Source: Rhodanobacter fulvus Jip2
GTDB taxonomy: Bacteria > Pseudomonadota > Gammaproteobacteria > Xanthomonadales > Rhodanobacteraceae
Assembly (NCBI RefSeq): GCF_000264315.1
Contig: NZ_AJXU01000075.1
Span: 1-64,000, forward strand
DNA: 64,000 bases
Direction: 5' to 3'
Part shown: piece by piece, positions 15,693 through 23,938 of the stretch
Numbering within the stretch: position 1 is the stretch's first letter
Layout: each line of letters begins with the position of its first letter
The notes under the pieces: generated by a model
Database searches by the model: none
Told to the model about the DNA's origin: nothing
Seen by the model: only the letters and a program-made list of their open reading frames with translations
Position numbers and translations under genes: made by a program

Positions 15693-16622
15693 TTAATCCG
15701 TATACCCGAACTTGCGCAGCATGTTGTCGTCGTCGACCCAGCCTTCGCGCACTTTCACCCACAGTTTCAGGAACACCTTGCGCTCGAACATGCGCTCCAT
15801 GTGGCGGCGGGCGCTGCTGCCGATGGATTTGAGCTGGGCGCCGCCGTTGCCGATCACGATGGCCTTCTGGCCGTCGCGCTCGACCCAGATGATGGCGTGG
15901 ATTTCGGCGATGCCGTCGGGGCGATCCTCGAACCGCTCGATCTCCACCGTGGTGGCGTACGGCAGTTCCTGATCCAGCCGCAGCATCAACTGCTCGCGCA
16001 CCATTTCGGCGGCCAGGAAGCGTTCGCTGCGGTCGGTGACCTCATCCTCGCCGTACACCGGCGGCTGGATCGGCAGGCGCTTCAGAATGGCCTGCTCCAG
16101 CTCCTTCAGGCCCTGCTCCTTCAGCGCGCTGACGTAATGGATTTCGTCGTAAGTGTGCTTGGCCACCAGCTCGGCCACGAACGGCAACATCACCGTCTTG
16201 TCCTTGTTGAGGTCGACCTTGTTGATCACCAGCAGCCGCGGCGTGGTCTGTTCGACCAGCGCGGCGTACAGGGCTTCGTCCTCGTCGGTCCAGCGGCCGG
16301 CTTCGATCAGCTGCACCACCAGGTCGACATCGCTGATGGCCGAGCGCGCAGCGCGATTCAAGCTGCGGTTCATGGCGCGCTTGGCGCCGCGGTGAAGGCC
16401 GGGCGTATCCACGTACATGATCTGGCCCGCCTCGGTGGTGTTGATGCCGAGGATGCGATGGCGGGTGGTCTGCGGCCGCGGGCTGATGATGGACAGCCGA
16501 AAGCCGATCAACGCGTTGAGCAAGGTGGACTTGCCCACGTTGGGCCGGCCGGCCAGGGCCACCGTGCCGCAGCGATAATTCTCGTGCGGCAGGACAGCGG
16601 CGGGATCCAGTTCGTGGTTCAT
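15693..16622 (-). CDS. era: GTPase Era
   Basis: 309-residue GTPase needed for 30S assembly and 16S rRNA 3'-end maturation. The G1 motif GRPNVGKSTLLN, G3 DTPG, G4 NKVD and G5 VSALK motifs are all present, followed by a C-terminal KH domain (VIGNGGAQLKSIGSSARRHME, FLKLWVKVREGW). Starting at ATG 16622 gives the usual Era N-terminus; longer in-frame sequence upstream is not conserved. It lies 121 bases downstream of rnc, the standard rnc-era order. Confidence 0.96.
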   Translation of the reverse strand: MNHELDPAAVLPHENYRCGTVALAGRPNVGKSTLLNALIGFRLSIISPRPQTTRHRILGINTTEAGQIMYVDTPGLHRGAKRAMNRSLNRAARSAISDVDLVVQLIEAGRWTDEDEALYAALVEQTTPRLLVINKVDLNKDKTVMLPFVAELVAKHTYDEIHYVSALKEQGLKELEQAILKRLPIQPPVYGEDEVTDRSERFLAAEMVREQLMLRLDQELPYATTVEIERFEDRPDGIAEIHAIIWVERDGQKAIVIGNGGAQLKSIGSSARRHMERMFERKVFLKLWVKVREGWVDDDNMLRKFGYTD

Positions 16623-16743
16623 GACAAAGTGCTCGGCAAGTTGGACGGCAAGTGTAATGCCTTGTCGCCAAAGGAAATGGCAGCACCGCCCCGCGACGGC
16701 ATGGCGGCGGAGCGGATTTTCGGGGGAATGATGAAAACGCGAA

Positions 16744-17403
16744 TCAGGCTTTGCGCTGCCCGTCCAGCAGCTGCGCCAGCACGATCTCGGCTGCATCCTG
16801 CTCGGCGCCGCGACGGCTGGGGCCGGTGGTTTCGGCAACCAGTACCATCGGCTCGCTGACGCTGCAGCGGATGTCGAAGGTTTTGGCGTGGTCTTCGCCG
16901 TGGCTGGCGACGAGCTCGTAATGCGGCAGTGGCCAGCCGCCGGCCTGCAACCATTCCTGCAGGCGCGTCTTGGCGTCCTTGGATGACCGCCGCAAGGCCG
17001 CGATGCGTTCGCCGAAGAGGCCGCGCACGGTTTCACGGCAGGCGTCGAAACCACCGTCCATGTATACCGCCGCCATCATCGCCTCGAACGCATCGGCAAG
17101 GATCGACTCGCGGCGGAAGCCGCCCGTCTTCAACTCGCCGATACCCAGTTTCAACTCGTCGCCCAATGACAATTCGCGCGCCATCCCGGCCAGCGCCTGA
17201 CCACTGACCAGTTGCGCACGCAACCGCGACAGCTCGCCTTCGCTTGCCTTGGGATGCGCTTCGAACAGCATCTCGGCCACGATCGCACCCAGCAAGGCGT
17301 CGCCCAGAAACTCCAGACGCTCGTTGTTGGGCTTGCCCATGCTGCGATGGGTCAACGCCAACTCGGCCAGCGAACGATCGCGAAAACGGTAATTGAATTC
17401 CAA
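16744..17403 (-). CDS. rnc: Ribonuclease III
   Basis: 219-residue double-strand-specific endoribonuclease processing rRNA and mRNA. The signature NERLEFLGDALLG and the second catalytic region DAFEAMMAAVYMDGG are intact; the C-terminal dsRNA-binding domain spans about residues 150-219 (DAKTRLQEWLQ ... RRGAEQDAAEIVLAQLL). No ATG or GTG fits: the reading frame before PLEFNYRFRDRS has none in range, so TTG at 17403 (giving MEFNYRFRDRS) is the best start. It begins only 17 bases after the DUF4845 stop with no clear Shine-Dalgarno, so it probably depends on coupling. Confidence 0.93.
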   Translation of the reverse strand: MEFNYRFRDRSLAELALTHRSMGKPNNERLEFLGDALLGAIVAEMLFEAHPKASEGELSRLRAQLVSGQALAGMARELSLGDELKLGIGELKTGGFRRESILADAFEAMMAAVYMDGGFDACRETVRGLFGERIAALRRSSKDAKTRLQEWLQAGGWPLPHYELVASHGEDHAKTFDIRCSVSEPMVLVAETTGPSRRGAEQDAAEIVLAQLLDGQRKA

Positions 17404-17419
17404 GGGATGCGCTGACCAG

Positions 17420-17806
17420 TTACTGATTCGGATTGCCCTGCAGCGGCACGCTCTTGTCGAAGTGCAGCAGAAAATCGATGTTGTACATGAACGGTACGAC
17501 CTTGTCGTAGGCCACCCGCAACTGGGTCGGGCCACCGTCGCGGTCGCGCACCAGGGTGATGTCGGACGGCTGGATGGTGGCGTCGTCGACATACTGGAAG
17601 TTCATCTTGAACATCAGCTCGCGGCGCAGGTCGTCCAGCGATTTGCCATCCACGCCGGCGGTGGAGATCTGCGTCATCGCCTTCTCCACGCCCATGTACT
17701 CGCTGTACGACGGCGCCAGCCGCATCGCCATGTAACCCAGAAAGCCCACCACGGCCAGAATCACCAGGAACCCGATCAGGGTGATGCCCGATTGCCTCGA
17801 TTTCAT
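17420..17806 (-). CDS. DUF4845 small membrane protein
   Basis: 128-residue protein with one N-terminal transmembrane helix (MKSRQSGITLIGFLVILAVVGFLGYMAMR) resembling a type IV pilin-like leader, followed by a soluble domain (YMGVEKAMTQIS ... LLHFDKSVPLQ). DUF4845 proteins are regularly found between lepB and rnc in beta- and gammaproteobacteria, as here, but have no established function. A role linked to signal peptidase or pilin-like export is speculation from context. Confidence 0.85.
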   Translation of the reverse strand: MKSRQSGITLIGFLVILAVVGFLGYMAMRLAPSYSEYMGVEKAMTQISTAGVDGKSLDDLRRELMFKMNFQYVDDATIQPSDITLVRDRDGGPTQLRVAYDKVVPFMYNIDFLLHFDKSVPLQGNPNQ

Positions 17807-17934
17807 AGTCCCCTCGCTATGCCGCCTGCGCGGCTTGCCTGCCCGATATGCCAGTCCGAAACCCCAATGCTCGCCGGGATCGACGATGCCGGCGAATTCT
17901 CGCACCAATGGCACGTCCGAGTCCGGGGCACCGA

Positions 17935-18834
17935 TCAATGAATGACGGTGCCGATACGGGAAAAGTCCACGCCGCCGGTACCCCAGCCCTTCCAGCTCAT
18001 CCAGATCAGGAACGCCTTGCCGGCCAGGTTCTTCTCCGGCATGCAGCCCCACCAGCGGCTGTCTTCGCTGTTGTTGCGGTTGTCGCCCATCACCACGTAG
18101 CAACCTTCCGGCACCTTCGAGGGCACCTTGGCGTTGGGGATCGGGTTGGGAATGTTGTAGGCCGGCATGCGCGCGATCATGTGGTTGACCTTGCCCAGGT
18201 GCTCCTTCCAGACGGTGGCGCCCATGTCCAGCATCAGGCGGTCCTCCGCACGCTGCGGGTTGCCCGTGTACGGCCCGATCTCCTCGGCCCGCACCGGCTG
18301 GCCGTTGATCAGCAGATCGGCGCCATGCACTTCGATGGAGTCGCCGGGCAGGCCCACCACGCGCTTGATCCAGTTCTGGCTGGGCACCTTCGCGTGCGGA
18401 TCGCTGCAGCCCGGATCGCCGCTGCGGATCAGCTTGCCGGTGCCGTCGTCACACAGGAAACCGGGGAAACGGAACACCACCACGTCGCCACGCTGCGGCT
18501 CGCCCAGGTCCACGACCTTGTTGTTGAACGCGGGCAGGCGCAGGCCGTAGGCAAACTTGTTGACCAGGATGAAATCGCCCACGTCCAGCGTGGGCATCAT
18601 CGAGCCGGACGGAATCCGGAACGGTTCTGCCACGAACGTGCGCAGCAGCAACACCACCAGCACCACCGGGAACAGCGAGCGCGCCCAATCCACCGGTACC
18701 GGGTCGCTGTATTCCGTACCCGCGGCATCGAGCCGCGCCTTGCGCTGCTTGTACAGAAACAGCCGATCAAGCCCCCACACCACACCAAACAGGACAGTGA
18801 GGCCGAGCAGGATCGCCGAGAAATCAAATTCCAT
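17935..18834 (-). CDS. lepB: Signal peptidase I
   Basis: 299-residue inner-membrane leader peptidase that cleaves Sec/Tat signal peptides. There are two N-terminal transmembrane segments (about 5-22 and 62-80). The catalytic Ser is in FRIPSGSMMPTL, the catalytic Lys in WIKRVVGLPGD, and the box E motif is VMGDNRNNSEDSRWWG. The start MEFDFSAILLG at 18834 is chosen; an ATG 12 bases upstream is possible. A heptamer palindrome separates it from lepA. Confidence 0.96.
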   Translation of the reverse strand: MEFDFSAILLGLTVLFGVVWGLDRLFLYKQRKARLDAAGTEYSDPVPVDWARSLFPVVLVVLLLRTFVAEPFRIPSGSMMPTLDVGDFILVNKFAYGLRLPAFNNKVVDLGEPQRGDVVVFRFPGFLCDDGTGKLIRSGDPGCSDPHAKVPSQNWIKRVVGLPGDSIEVHGADLLINGQPVRAEEIGPYTGNPQRAEDRLMLDMGATVWKEHLGKVNHMIARMPAYNIPNPIPNAKVPSKVPEGCYVVMGDNRNNSEDSRWWGCMPEKNLAGKAFLIWMSWKGWGTGGVDFSRIGTVIH

Positions 18835-18853
18835 GTGGGGCTCCATTGGGAGC

Positions 18854-18934
18854 CGGGATTGGGGATTCGGGAGACGGGATTCGGAGCGCACAACCGCCCT
18901 TTCGAATCCCGTCTCCCGAATCCCGAATCCCGGC
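18854..18934. repeat. GGGATTC heptamer inverted repeat between lepB and lepA
   Basis: The left arm 18854-18883 and right arm 18903-18934 are complementary at 29 of 30 positions with a loop of about 20 bases. The units are GGGATTG, GGGATTC, GGGAGAC and GGGATTC. It would form a long hairpin in the lepA-lepB transcript. Confidence 0.8.
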
Positions 18935-18940
18935 CAAAAA

Positions 18941-20734
18941 CTATTTATCCACTTTCAGCACGGCGAGAAAGGCTTCCTGCGGAATGTCCACCCGCCCGAC
19001 CTGCTTCATGCGCTTTTTGCCTTCTTTCTGCTTTTCCAGCAATTTCTTCTTGCGGCTGACGTCGCCACCGTAGCACTTGGCCAGCACGTTCTTGCGCAGC
19101 GCCTTGACGGTGGAGCGGGCGATGATCTGCGCGCCGACGGCCGCCTGGATCGCCACGTCGAACTGCTGGCGCGGGATCAGGTCCTTCATCCGCTCGACCA
19201 GCTCACGACCTTTGCGGTCGGCATGGCTGCGATGCAGGATCAGGCTCAGCGCGTCGACGCGGTCACCGTTGATCAGCACGTCGGTACGCACGAACGGACC
19301 GGCCTCGAAACGCTCGAACTGGTAATCCATCGAGGCGTAGCCGCGCGAGACGGATTTCAGGCGGTCGAAGAAATCCATCACCACTTCCGCCAGCGGCAGC
19401 TCGTAGCTGATCTGAACCTGGGTGGCCAAGTATTGGATCGAACGCTGCACGCCGCGCTTTTCCTCGCACAAGGTGATCACGTTGCCGATGTAGTCCGGCG
19501 GCGTGAGGATGTTGGCCACGATGATCGGCTCGCGGATTTCCTGAATCAGGCTGGTGTTGGTGGGCAGCTTGGCCGGGTTGTCCAGCAGCATCGTGGTGCC
19601 GTCGCTCTTCAGCACCTCGTAGACCACGGTGGGCGCGGTGGTGATCAGGTCGAGATCGTATTCGCGCTCCAGCCGCTCCTGCACGATTTCCATGTGCAGC
19701 ATGCCGAGGAAGCCGCATCGGAAACCGAAGCCCATCGCCTCGGAGGACTCGGGCTCGAAGAACATCGCTGCATCGTTCAGGCGCAATTTGTCCAGCGCCT
19801 CGCGCAGCGCGGGGTAATCGTCCGACGACACCGGGAACAGGCCGGCGAACACGCGCGGCTGCATCTGCTGAAAACCGGGCAGCGGCTTGTCGGCGGGCTT
19901 GCCGGCATGGGTCAGCGTGTCGCCCACGGGGGCGCCGTGCACGTCTTTGATCGAGGCGTTGATCCAGCCCACCTCGCCCGCGCCGAGCTTGGCCAGCTTC
20001 TTGCGCTTGGGCGTGAACACGCCCACTTCGCCCACCTCATGGGAACGCCCGGTGGACATCACCAGCAATTTGTCGCCGGGCTTGATCTCGCCCTGCATCA
20101 CGCGCACCAGCGACACCACGCCCAGGTAGTTGTCGAACCAGGAATCGATGATCAGCGCCTGCAAGCGATCGGTATCGCGCGGCTTCGGTGGCGGGATGCG
20201 GGCGATGATCGCCTCCAGCACCTCGACCACGTTGAGCCCCGTCTTGGCGCTGACCGCCACCGCGTCGGTGGCGTCGATGCCGATGACGGCCTCGATCTCG
20301 CCCTTCACCTTTTCCACATCGGCCGTGGGCAGGTCGATCTTGTTCAGCACCGGAATCACTTCCAGCCCCTGCTCCACGGCGGTGTAGCAGTTGGCCACCG
20401 ACTGCGCCTCGACACCCTGCGCCGCATCGACCACCAGCAGCGCGCCTTCGCAGGCCGCCAGCGAGCGGCTGACTTCGTAGGAGAAATCGACGTGGCCCGG
20501 CGTGTCGATGAAGTTCAGCTGATAGGTTTTTCCATCCCGCGCGGTGTACGGCAGTGATACCGATTGCGCCTTGATGGTGATCCCGCGTTCGCGTTCGATC
20601 GGGTTGTTGTCCAGCACCTGGGCTTCCATCTCGCGGTCGGCGAGGCCGCCACAGAGATGGATGATGCGATCGGCCAGCGTCGACTTGCCGTGATCGATGT
20701 GGGCAATGATGGAGAAGTTGCGGATCAATTCCAT
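18941..20734 (-). CDS. lepA: Elongation factor 4 (LepA)
   Basis: 597-residue translational GTPase (EF4) acting on the ribosome, proposed in back-translocation and initiation/assembly. The G1 motif [10 protein letters not shown]3 DTPGHVDF and G4 NKIDLP are present, along with EF-G-like domains and the LepA-specific C-terminal domain ([22 protein letters not shown]). The length matches the E. coli protein (599). The ATG at 20734 gives [12 protein letters not shown]. It lies between mucD and lepB in a conserved gamma operon order. Confidence 0.97.
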   Translation of the reverse strand: MELIRNFSIIAHIDHGKSTLADRIIHLCGGLADREMEAQVLDNNPIERERGITIKAQSVSLPYTARDGKTYQLNFIDTPGHVDFSYEVSRSLAACEGALLVVDAAQGVEAQSVANCYTAVEQGLEVIPVLNKIDLPTADVEKVKGEIEAVIGIDATDAVAVSAKTGLNVVEVLEAIIARIPPPKPRDTDRLQALIIDSWFDNYLGVVSLVRVMQGEIKPGDKLLVMSTGRSHEVGEVGVFTPKRKKLAKLGAGEVGWINASIKDVHGAPVGDTLTHAGKPADKPLPGFQQMQPRVFAGLFPVSSDDYPALREALDKLRLNDAAMFFEPESSEAMGFGFRCGFLGMLHMEIVQERLEREYDLDLITTAPTVVYEVLKSDGTTMLLDNPAKLPTNTSLIQEIREPIIVANILTPPDYIGNVITLCEEKRGVQRSIQYLATQVQISYELPLAEVVMDFFDRLKSVSRGYASMDYQFERFEAGPFVRTDVLINGDRVDALSLILHRSHADRKGRELVERMKDLIPRQQFDVAIQAAVGAQIIARSTVKALRKNVLAKCYGGDVSRKKKLLEKQKEGKKRMKQVGRVDIPQEAFLAVLKVDK

Positions 20735-20914
20735 GGAACGCTGCTGGCCTGCCGAACGGGGATTGTCGCCATGCGGGGAGCGCAGGCGCGCGCTGCCGGT
20801 ATGGCGGCGCGAACCCGGCATTATCGCATGGAACCGGCGTCTGCCAGCCCGGAAAACGCGACGGGCGCCACCGACCGGATGGCGCCCGCGCGTCAAAGCG
20901 ATGGAACGTGGCGC

Positions 20915-22372
20915 TTATTTCCCGTCGGGTACGGTCAACCCCACGAAGTTGCTCTGCTCGCCGCGACGCACCAGCAGCAAGGCCGTGCTGCCGGGCTTCA
21001 CATCCTTGGTGGCGTCATGGAATTCGGCGACCGTGCCGATCCGCTTCTGGTTGACCATCAGGATCACGTCACCCGCACGCAACCCGGCCTGCGCTGCCAC
21101 CGGCCCGGTGATCTCGCCGATCACCACGCCCTGCCCCGACTTCAGCCCCAGTTGCTTGCGCGTGTCGTTGTCCAGCGGCTGTACGGTCAAGCCAAGCGCC
21201 GCCGAACCGCTGCGCGCGGACGATGGGCCGCCGGCGCTTGCACCTACCGCGTTCTTGTCGCGTTCGGCCTCGCTGATGGTGACTTTGAGCGTCTGCTTCT
21301 TGCCGTCGCGCAGGATCTCCAGCGGCACCGTGGTGCCAGGCTTGGTCATGCCGACCAGCGGCGGCAGATCGGGAGCCTGCTGCAGTGCGTGGCCGTTGTA
21401 CGCCAGGATGATGTCGCCAGGTTGCACGCCGGCCTTCTCCGCACCGCTACCGGGCGTGACCGCCGCCACCGCCGCACCCACGGCGTTGTCCAGCTTGAAC
21501 GCCTTGACCATGTCGTCGTCGACCGGTTGCACCATCACGCCCAGCATGCCGCGCGATACATAGCCCTTGCTCTTGATCTGTTGCACCGCATTCATCGCCA
21601 CGTCGATCGGGATCGAGAACGACACACCCAGGTAGTCACCGGTGTTGGAATAGATCTGCGAGTTCACGCCCACCACGGCGCCGTCCAGATTGAACAGCGG
21701 GCCGCCCGAGTTGCCGCGGTTGATCGGTACGTCGGTCTGGATGAACGAGGTATACGGCTGGTCGCGCTGGCCCAGGTTGCGTCCCACCGCGCTGACGATG
21801 CCCTGGGTCACGGTGTAGTCGAAGCCGAACGGCGAGCCGATCGCCAGCACCCACTGGCCAGGTTTCAAGCTGCGCGAATCGCCGATGTTCACCGTCGGCA
21901 ACTTGCCGCCCGCGTCGACCTTCAGCAACGCGATGTCGTAGGTCGGGTCGGTGCCGACCACCTTGGCGGTCAACGTGCGCCGGTCCTGCAGCCGCACGCT
22001 GACCTTGTCGGCCCCGTCGACCACATGATTGTTGGTGAGGATGTAGCCATCACCGGAAATGATGAAACCCGACCCCAGCGAGGTGTGCCGCTGCTCCTGC
22101 GGCGACGGCATCATCGGCATGCCGAAGAAACGCCGGAACAATTCCGCCTGCGGATCATCGGCCTGGCCCGGGCCCGGCACCATGCCGCGGCTGCGATCGT
22201 TCGCGCCGGTGTATTTCGCTTCGACATGCACCACGGCCGGTGCATTCCTTTCAACGATCCCGGTGAAATCAGGCAGGCCGGCAGCAGCGGCCGGTTGCGC
22301 CTGCACCGCGAAGAACGCGGGAAAGCCGGTCAGCGCGAGGCACGCGACAACGCGCAAGATGGATCGATTCAT
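20915..22372 (-). CDS. mucD: Periplasmic serine protease/chaperone MucD (DegP family)
   Basis: 485-residue HtrA-type protease. A signal peptide (MNRSILRVVACLALTGFPAFFAVQA) is followed by a trypsin-like domain with the triad His in TNNHVVDGAD, Asp in YDIALLKV and Ser in RGNSGGPLFN, then two PDZ domains (about 280-370 and 395-480). In Xanthomonas and Pseudomonas mucD is in the rpoE operon and degrades misfolded envelope proteins, limiting sigma-E activation. A strong Shine-Dalgarno (AAGGAGG) precedes the ATG. It is separated from rseA by 140 bases with nothing recognisable. Confidence 0.95.
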   Translation of the reverse strand: MNRSILRVVACLALTGFPAFFAVQAQPAAAAGLPDFTGIVERNAPAVVHVEAKYTGANDRSRGMVPGPGQADDPQAELFRRFFGMPMMPSPQEQRHTSLGSGFIISGDGYILTNNHVVDGADKVSVRLQDRRTLTAKVVGTDPTYDIALLKVDAGGKLPTVNIGDSRSLKPGQWVLAIGSPFGFDYTVTQGIVSAVGRNLGQRDQPYTSFIQTDVPINRGNSGGPLFNLDGAVVGVNSQIYSNTGDYLGVSFSIPIDVAMNAVQQIKSKGYVSRGMLGVMVQPVDDDMVKAFKLDNAVGAAVAAVTPGSGAEKAGVQPGDIILAYNGHALQQAPDLPPLVGMTKPGTTVPLEILRDGKKQTLKVTISEAERDKNAVGASAGGPSSARSGSAALGLTVQPLDNDTRKQLGLKSGQGVVIGEITGPVAAQAGLRAGDVILMVNQKRIGTVAEFHDATKDVKPGSTALLLVRRGEQSNFVGLTVPDGK

Positions 22373-22512
22373 GATTCCTCCTTGGGAGTGGGCAAACGGC
22401 TGGATACGCGACCGTCAGGGCATGACCGGTCGCCAGCAACCGCGTCGGCCGGACCACGAACCGGCGGCGCGTGAAAACAGGAAGTCTGCGCAGAGCAACG
22501 CGCGGGCGCGGG

Positions 22513-23181
22513 TCAGCGCGGGAATGCGCGACTGTTCGCGGTCTCGCGCTGTTGCTGCGGATCGAGCAACAACAGATAGCTGCCGTCGTGATTGTCGAGC
22601 GTGCGGTAGCGATGCATCGGCGTCCCGTCGCGGGCATACGGCACCAGATTGCCGCCGCCGGGCACACCCAGCGTGGCCGAGGCGCGCTGGCTGTACAACT
22701 CGGCCGAGTTGCCGCTCAACCACGGTGGAACCGTGGCCGGCACCGCCGAGGACGGCAGCGCGGCGTGGTCGGACGATGTGGTCACGCCCGCCGAATCGAC
22801 CGCGGCGGTTTCGACGCGACCCGTTTCACCCGCCGGTTGCACCAGCAGCAATGCGGCCACCGCCACACTGGCGGCTATGGCGCCGCCGGCCGACCAATGC
22901 AGCCAATGGCGACGTGCGCCTGGCGCCGGTGCCGCGGAAGCTGCGGCCGATTCCCGCTCGACGGCGCGCATGACACGCGCGGCAAAACCGGCCGACGCCA
23001 GCGGCGGCATTTGCCGCCGGACGCCATCGCCGGCCAGGTGATACCGCGACCACGCCTGCGACAATGCGGTGTCGTGGTCGAGGCGACGCAGCAGAAAGCG
23101 CAGCTCCTCCGCCGACAATTCGCCATCAATGGCGGCCGATAGTTGCTCGCGGTGTTCCGGGTTCATGCCTGCCTGATTCAT
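22513..23181 (-). CDS. rseA: Sigma-E anti-sigma factor RseA
   Basis: 222-residue single-pass inner-membrane protein. The N-terminal cytoplasmic sigma-binding domain (about 8-60, LSAAIDGELSAEELRFLLRRL) matches RseA/MucA; a transmembrane helix occupies about residues 96-115 (GGAIAASVAVAALLLV), and the periplasmic part is Ala/Ser-rich and low in conservation. It holds RpoE inactive until regulated proteolysis. The start overlaps the rpoE stop by ATGA (23178-23181). No rseB follows, which is the arrangement reported for Xanthomonas. Confidence 0.9.
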   Translation of the reverse strand: MNQAGMNPEHREQLSAAIDGELSAEELRFLLRRLDHDTALSQAWSRYHLAGDGVRRQMPPLASAGFAARVMRAVERESAAASAAPAPGARRHWLHWSAGGAIAASVAVAALLLVQPAGETGRVETAAVDSAGVTTSSDHAALPSSAVPATVPPWLSGNSAELYSQRASATLGVPGGGNLVPYARDGTPMHRYRTLDNHDGSYLLLLDPQQQRETANSRAFPR

Positions 23182-23801
23182 GTCTGGTCCTCGCGGTCCG
23201 ACAACAGTGGCCGCAGTTTTTCATCGATCGCTTCACGTGCCCGAAATATGCGTGACCGCACCGTACCGATCGGACAGCCCATCGCCTCGGCGATTTCCTC
23301 GTAGCTGAGGCCATCCACTTCACGCAGTGTTATGGCGGTACGCAGCTCTTCGGGCAACGCTTGGACAGTGGAGAACACCGATTGTTCAATTTCCTGGCGC
23401 ATCATTTCGCGCTCGGGCGTGGCGTTGTCGTGCATGCGCTGGGAGCCGGCCATGAACACCGCGTCGTCGGCATCGATGTCGTCGGTGGGCGGTCGGCGGC
23501 CCGCGGCCACCAGATGGTTCTTGGCGGTATTCACCGCGATCTTGTACAGCCAGGTGTAGAACGCGCTGTCGCCGCGGAACGAGCCGATGGCGCGCCAGGC
23601 GCGGATGAAGGCCTCCTGGGCGATGTCCTCGCATTCGGCATGGCTGCGCACGTAGCGCGACACCAGCCCGATCAGTTTGTGCTGGTATTTGCGCACCAGC
23701 AGATCGAAGGCGGCCTTGTCCCCTTTCTGGACGCGCTCAACCAGCGCCTGGTCCAGTTCGTTTTCGCCCGTGCGGGCCGTATCCATCATCAATGCCGTCA
23801 T
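23178..23801 (-). CDS. rpoE: RNA polymerase sigma-E factor (RpoE/AlgU)
   Basis: 207-residue ECF sigma factor directing envelope-stress transcription. Region 2 (FDLLVRKYQHKLIGLVSRYV, DIAQEAFIRAWRAIGSFRGDSAFYTWLYKIAVNTAKNH) and region 4 (LPEELRTAITLREVDGLSYEEIAEAMGCPIGTVRSRIFRARE) are closely similar to RpoE/AlgU. ATG 23801 is used; ATGs at 23789 and 23786 are possible. It is preceded by its own sigma-E-type promoter, so it is predicted to be autoregulated. Confidence 0.96.
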   Translation of the reverse strand: MTALMMDTARTGENELDQALVERVQKGDKAAFDLLVRKYQHKLIGLVSRYVRSHAECEDIAQEAFIRAWRAIGSFRGDSAFYTWLYKIAVNTAKNHLVAAGRRPPTDDIDADDAVFMAGSQRMHDNATPEREMMRQEIEQSVFSTVQALPEELRTAITLREVDGLSYEEIAEAMGCPIGTVRSRIFRAREAIDEKLRPLLSDREDQT

Positions 23802-23834
23802 CCGCTGCGAAACTGTAGGAGCCGAACGCGCATC

Positions 23835-23861
23835 TCAGACCGACGCCCGCCGCACAAGTTC
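23835..23861 (-). promoter_or_regulatory. Sigma-E-type promoter of rpoE-rseA-mucD
   Basis: Read on the minus strand, GAACTT (complement of 23856-23861) is followed after 16 bases by TCTGA (complement of 23835-23839). This matches the RpoE consensus GAACTT-N16/17-TCTGA. It lies about 35 bases upstream of the rpoE ATG, as expected for an autoregulated ECF sigma gene. Confidence 0.85.
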
Positions 23862-23938
23862 AGCTTGCGCGCCGCACAGTGTAATGTCGCGCGCCGGATT
23901 GATTGTGGAAAAAACGTTGGCCCCTGCCACCTGTCCGT

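Noticed and set aside
15603-18934. Repeated heptamers considered as a CRISPR array
   Set aside because: Units are contiguous and palindromic without regular spacers, and no cas gene is present.
22373-22512. Small rseB remnant between rseA and mucD
   Set aside because: No open frame or RseB-like sequence; only a strong mucD ribosome binding site is visible.
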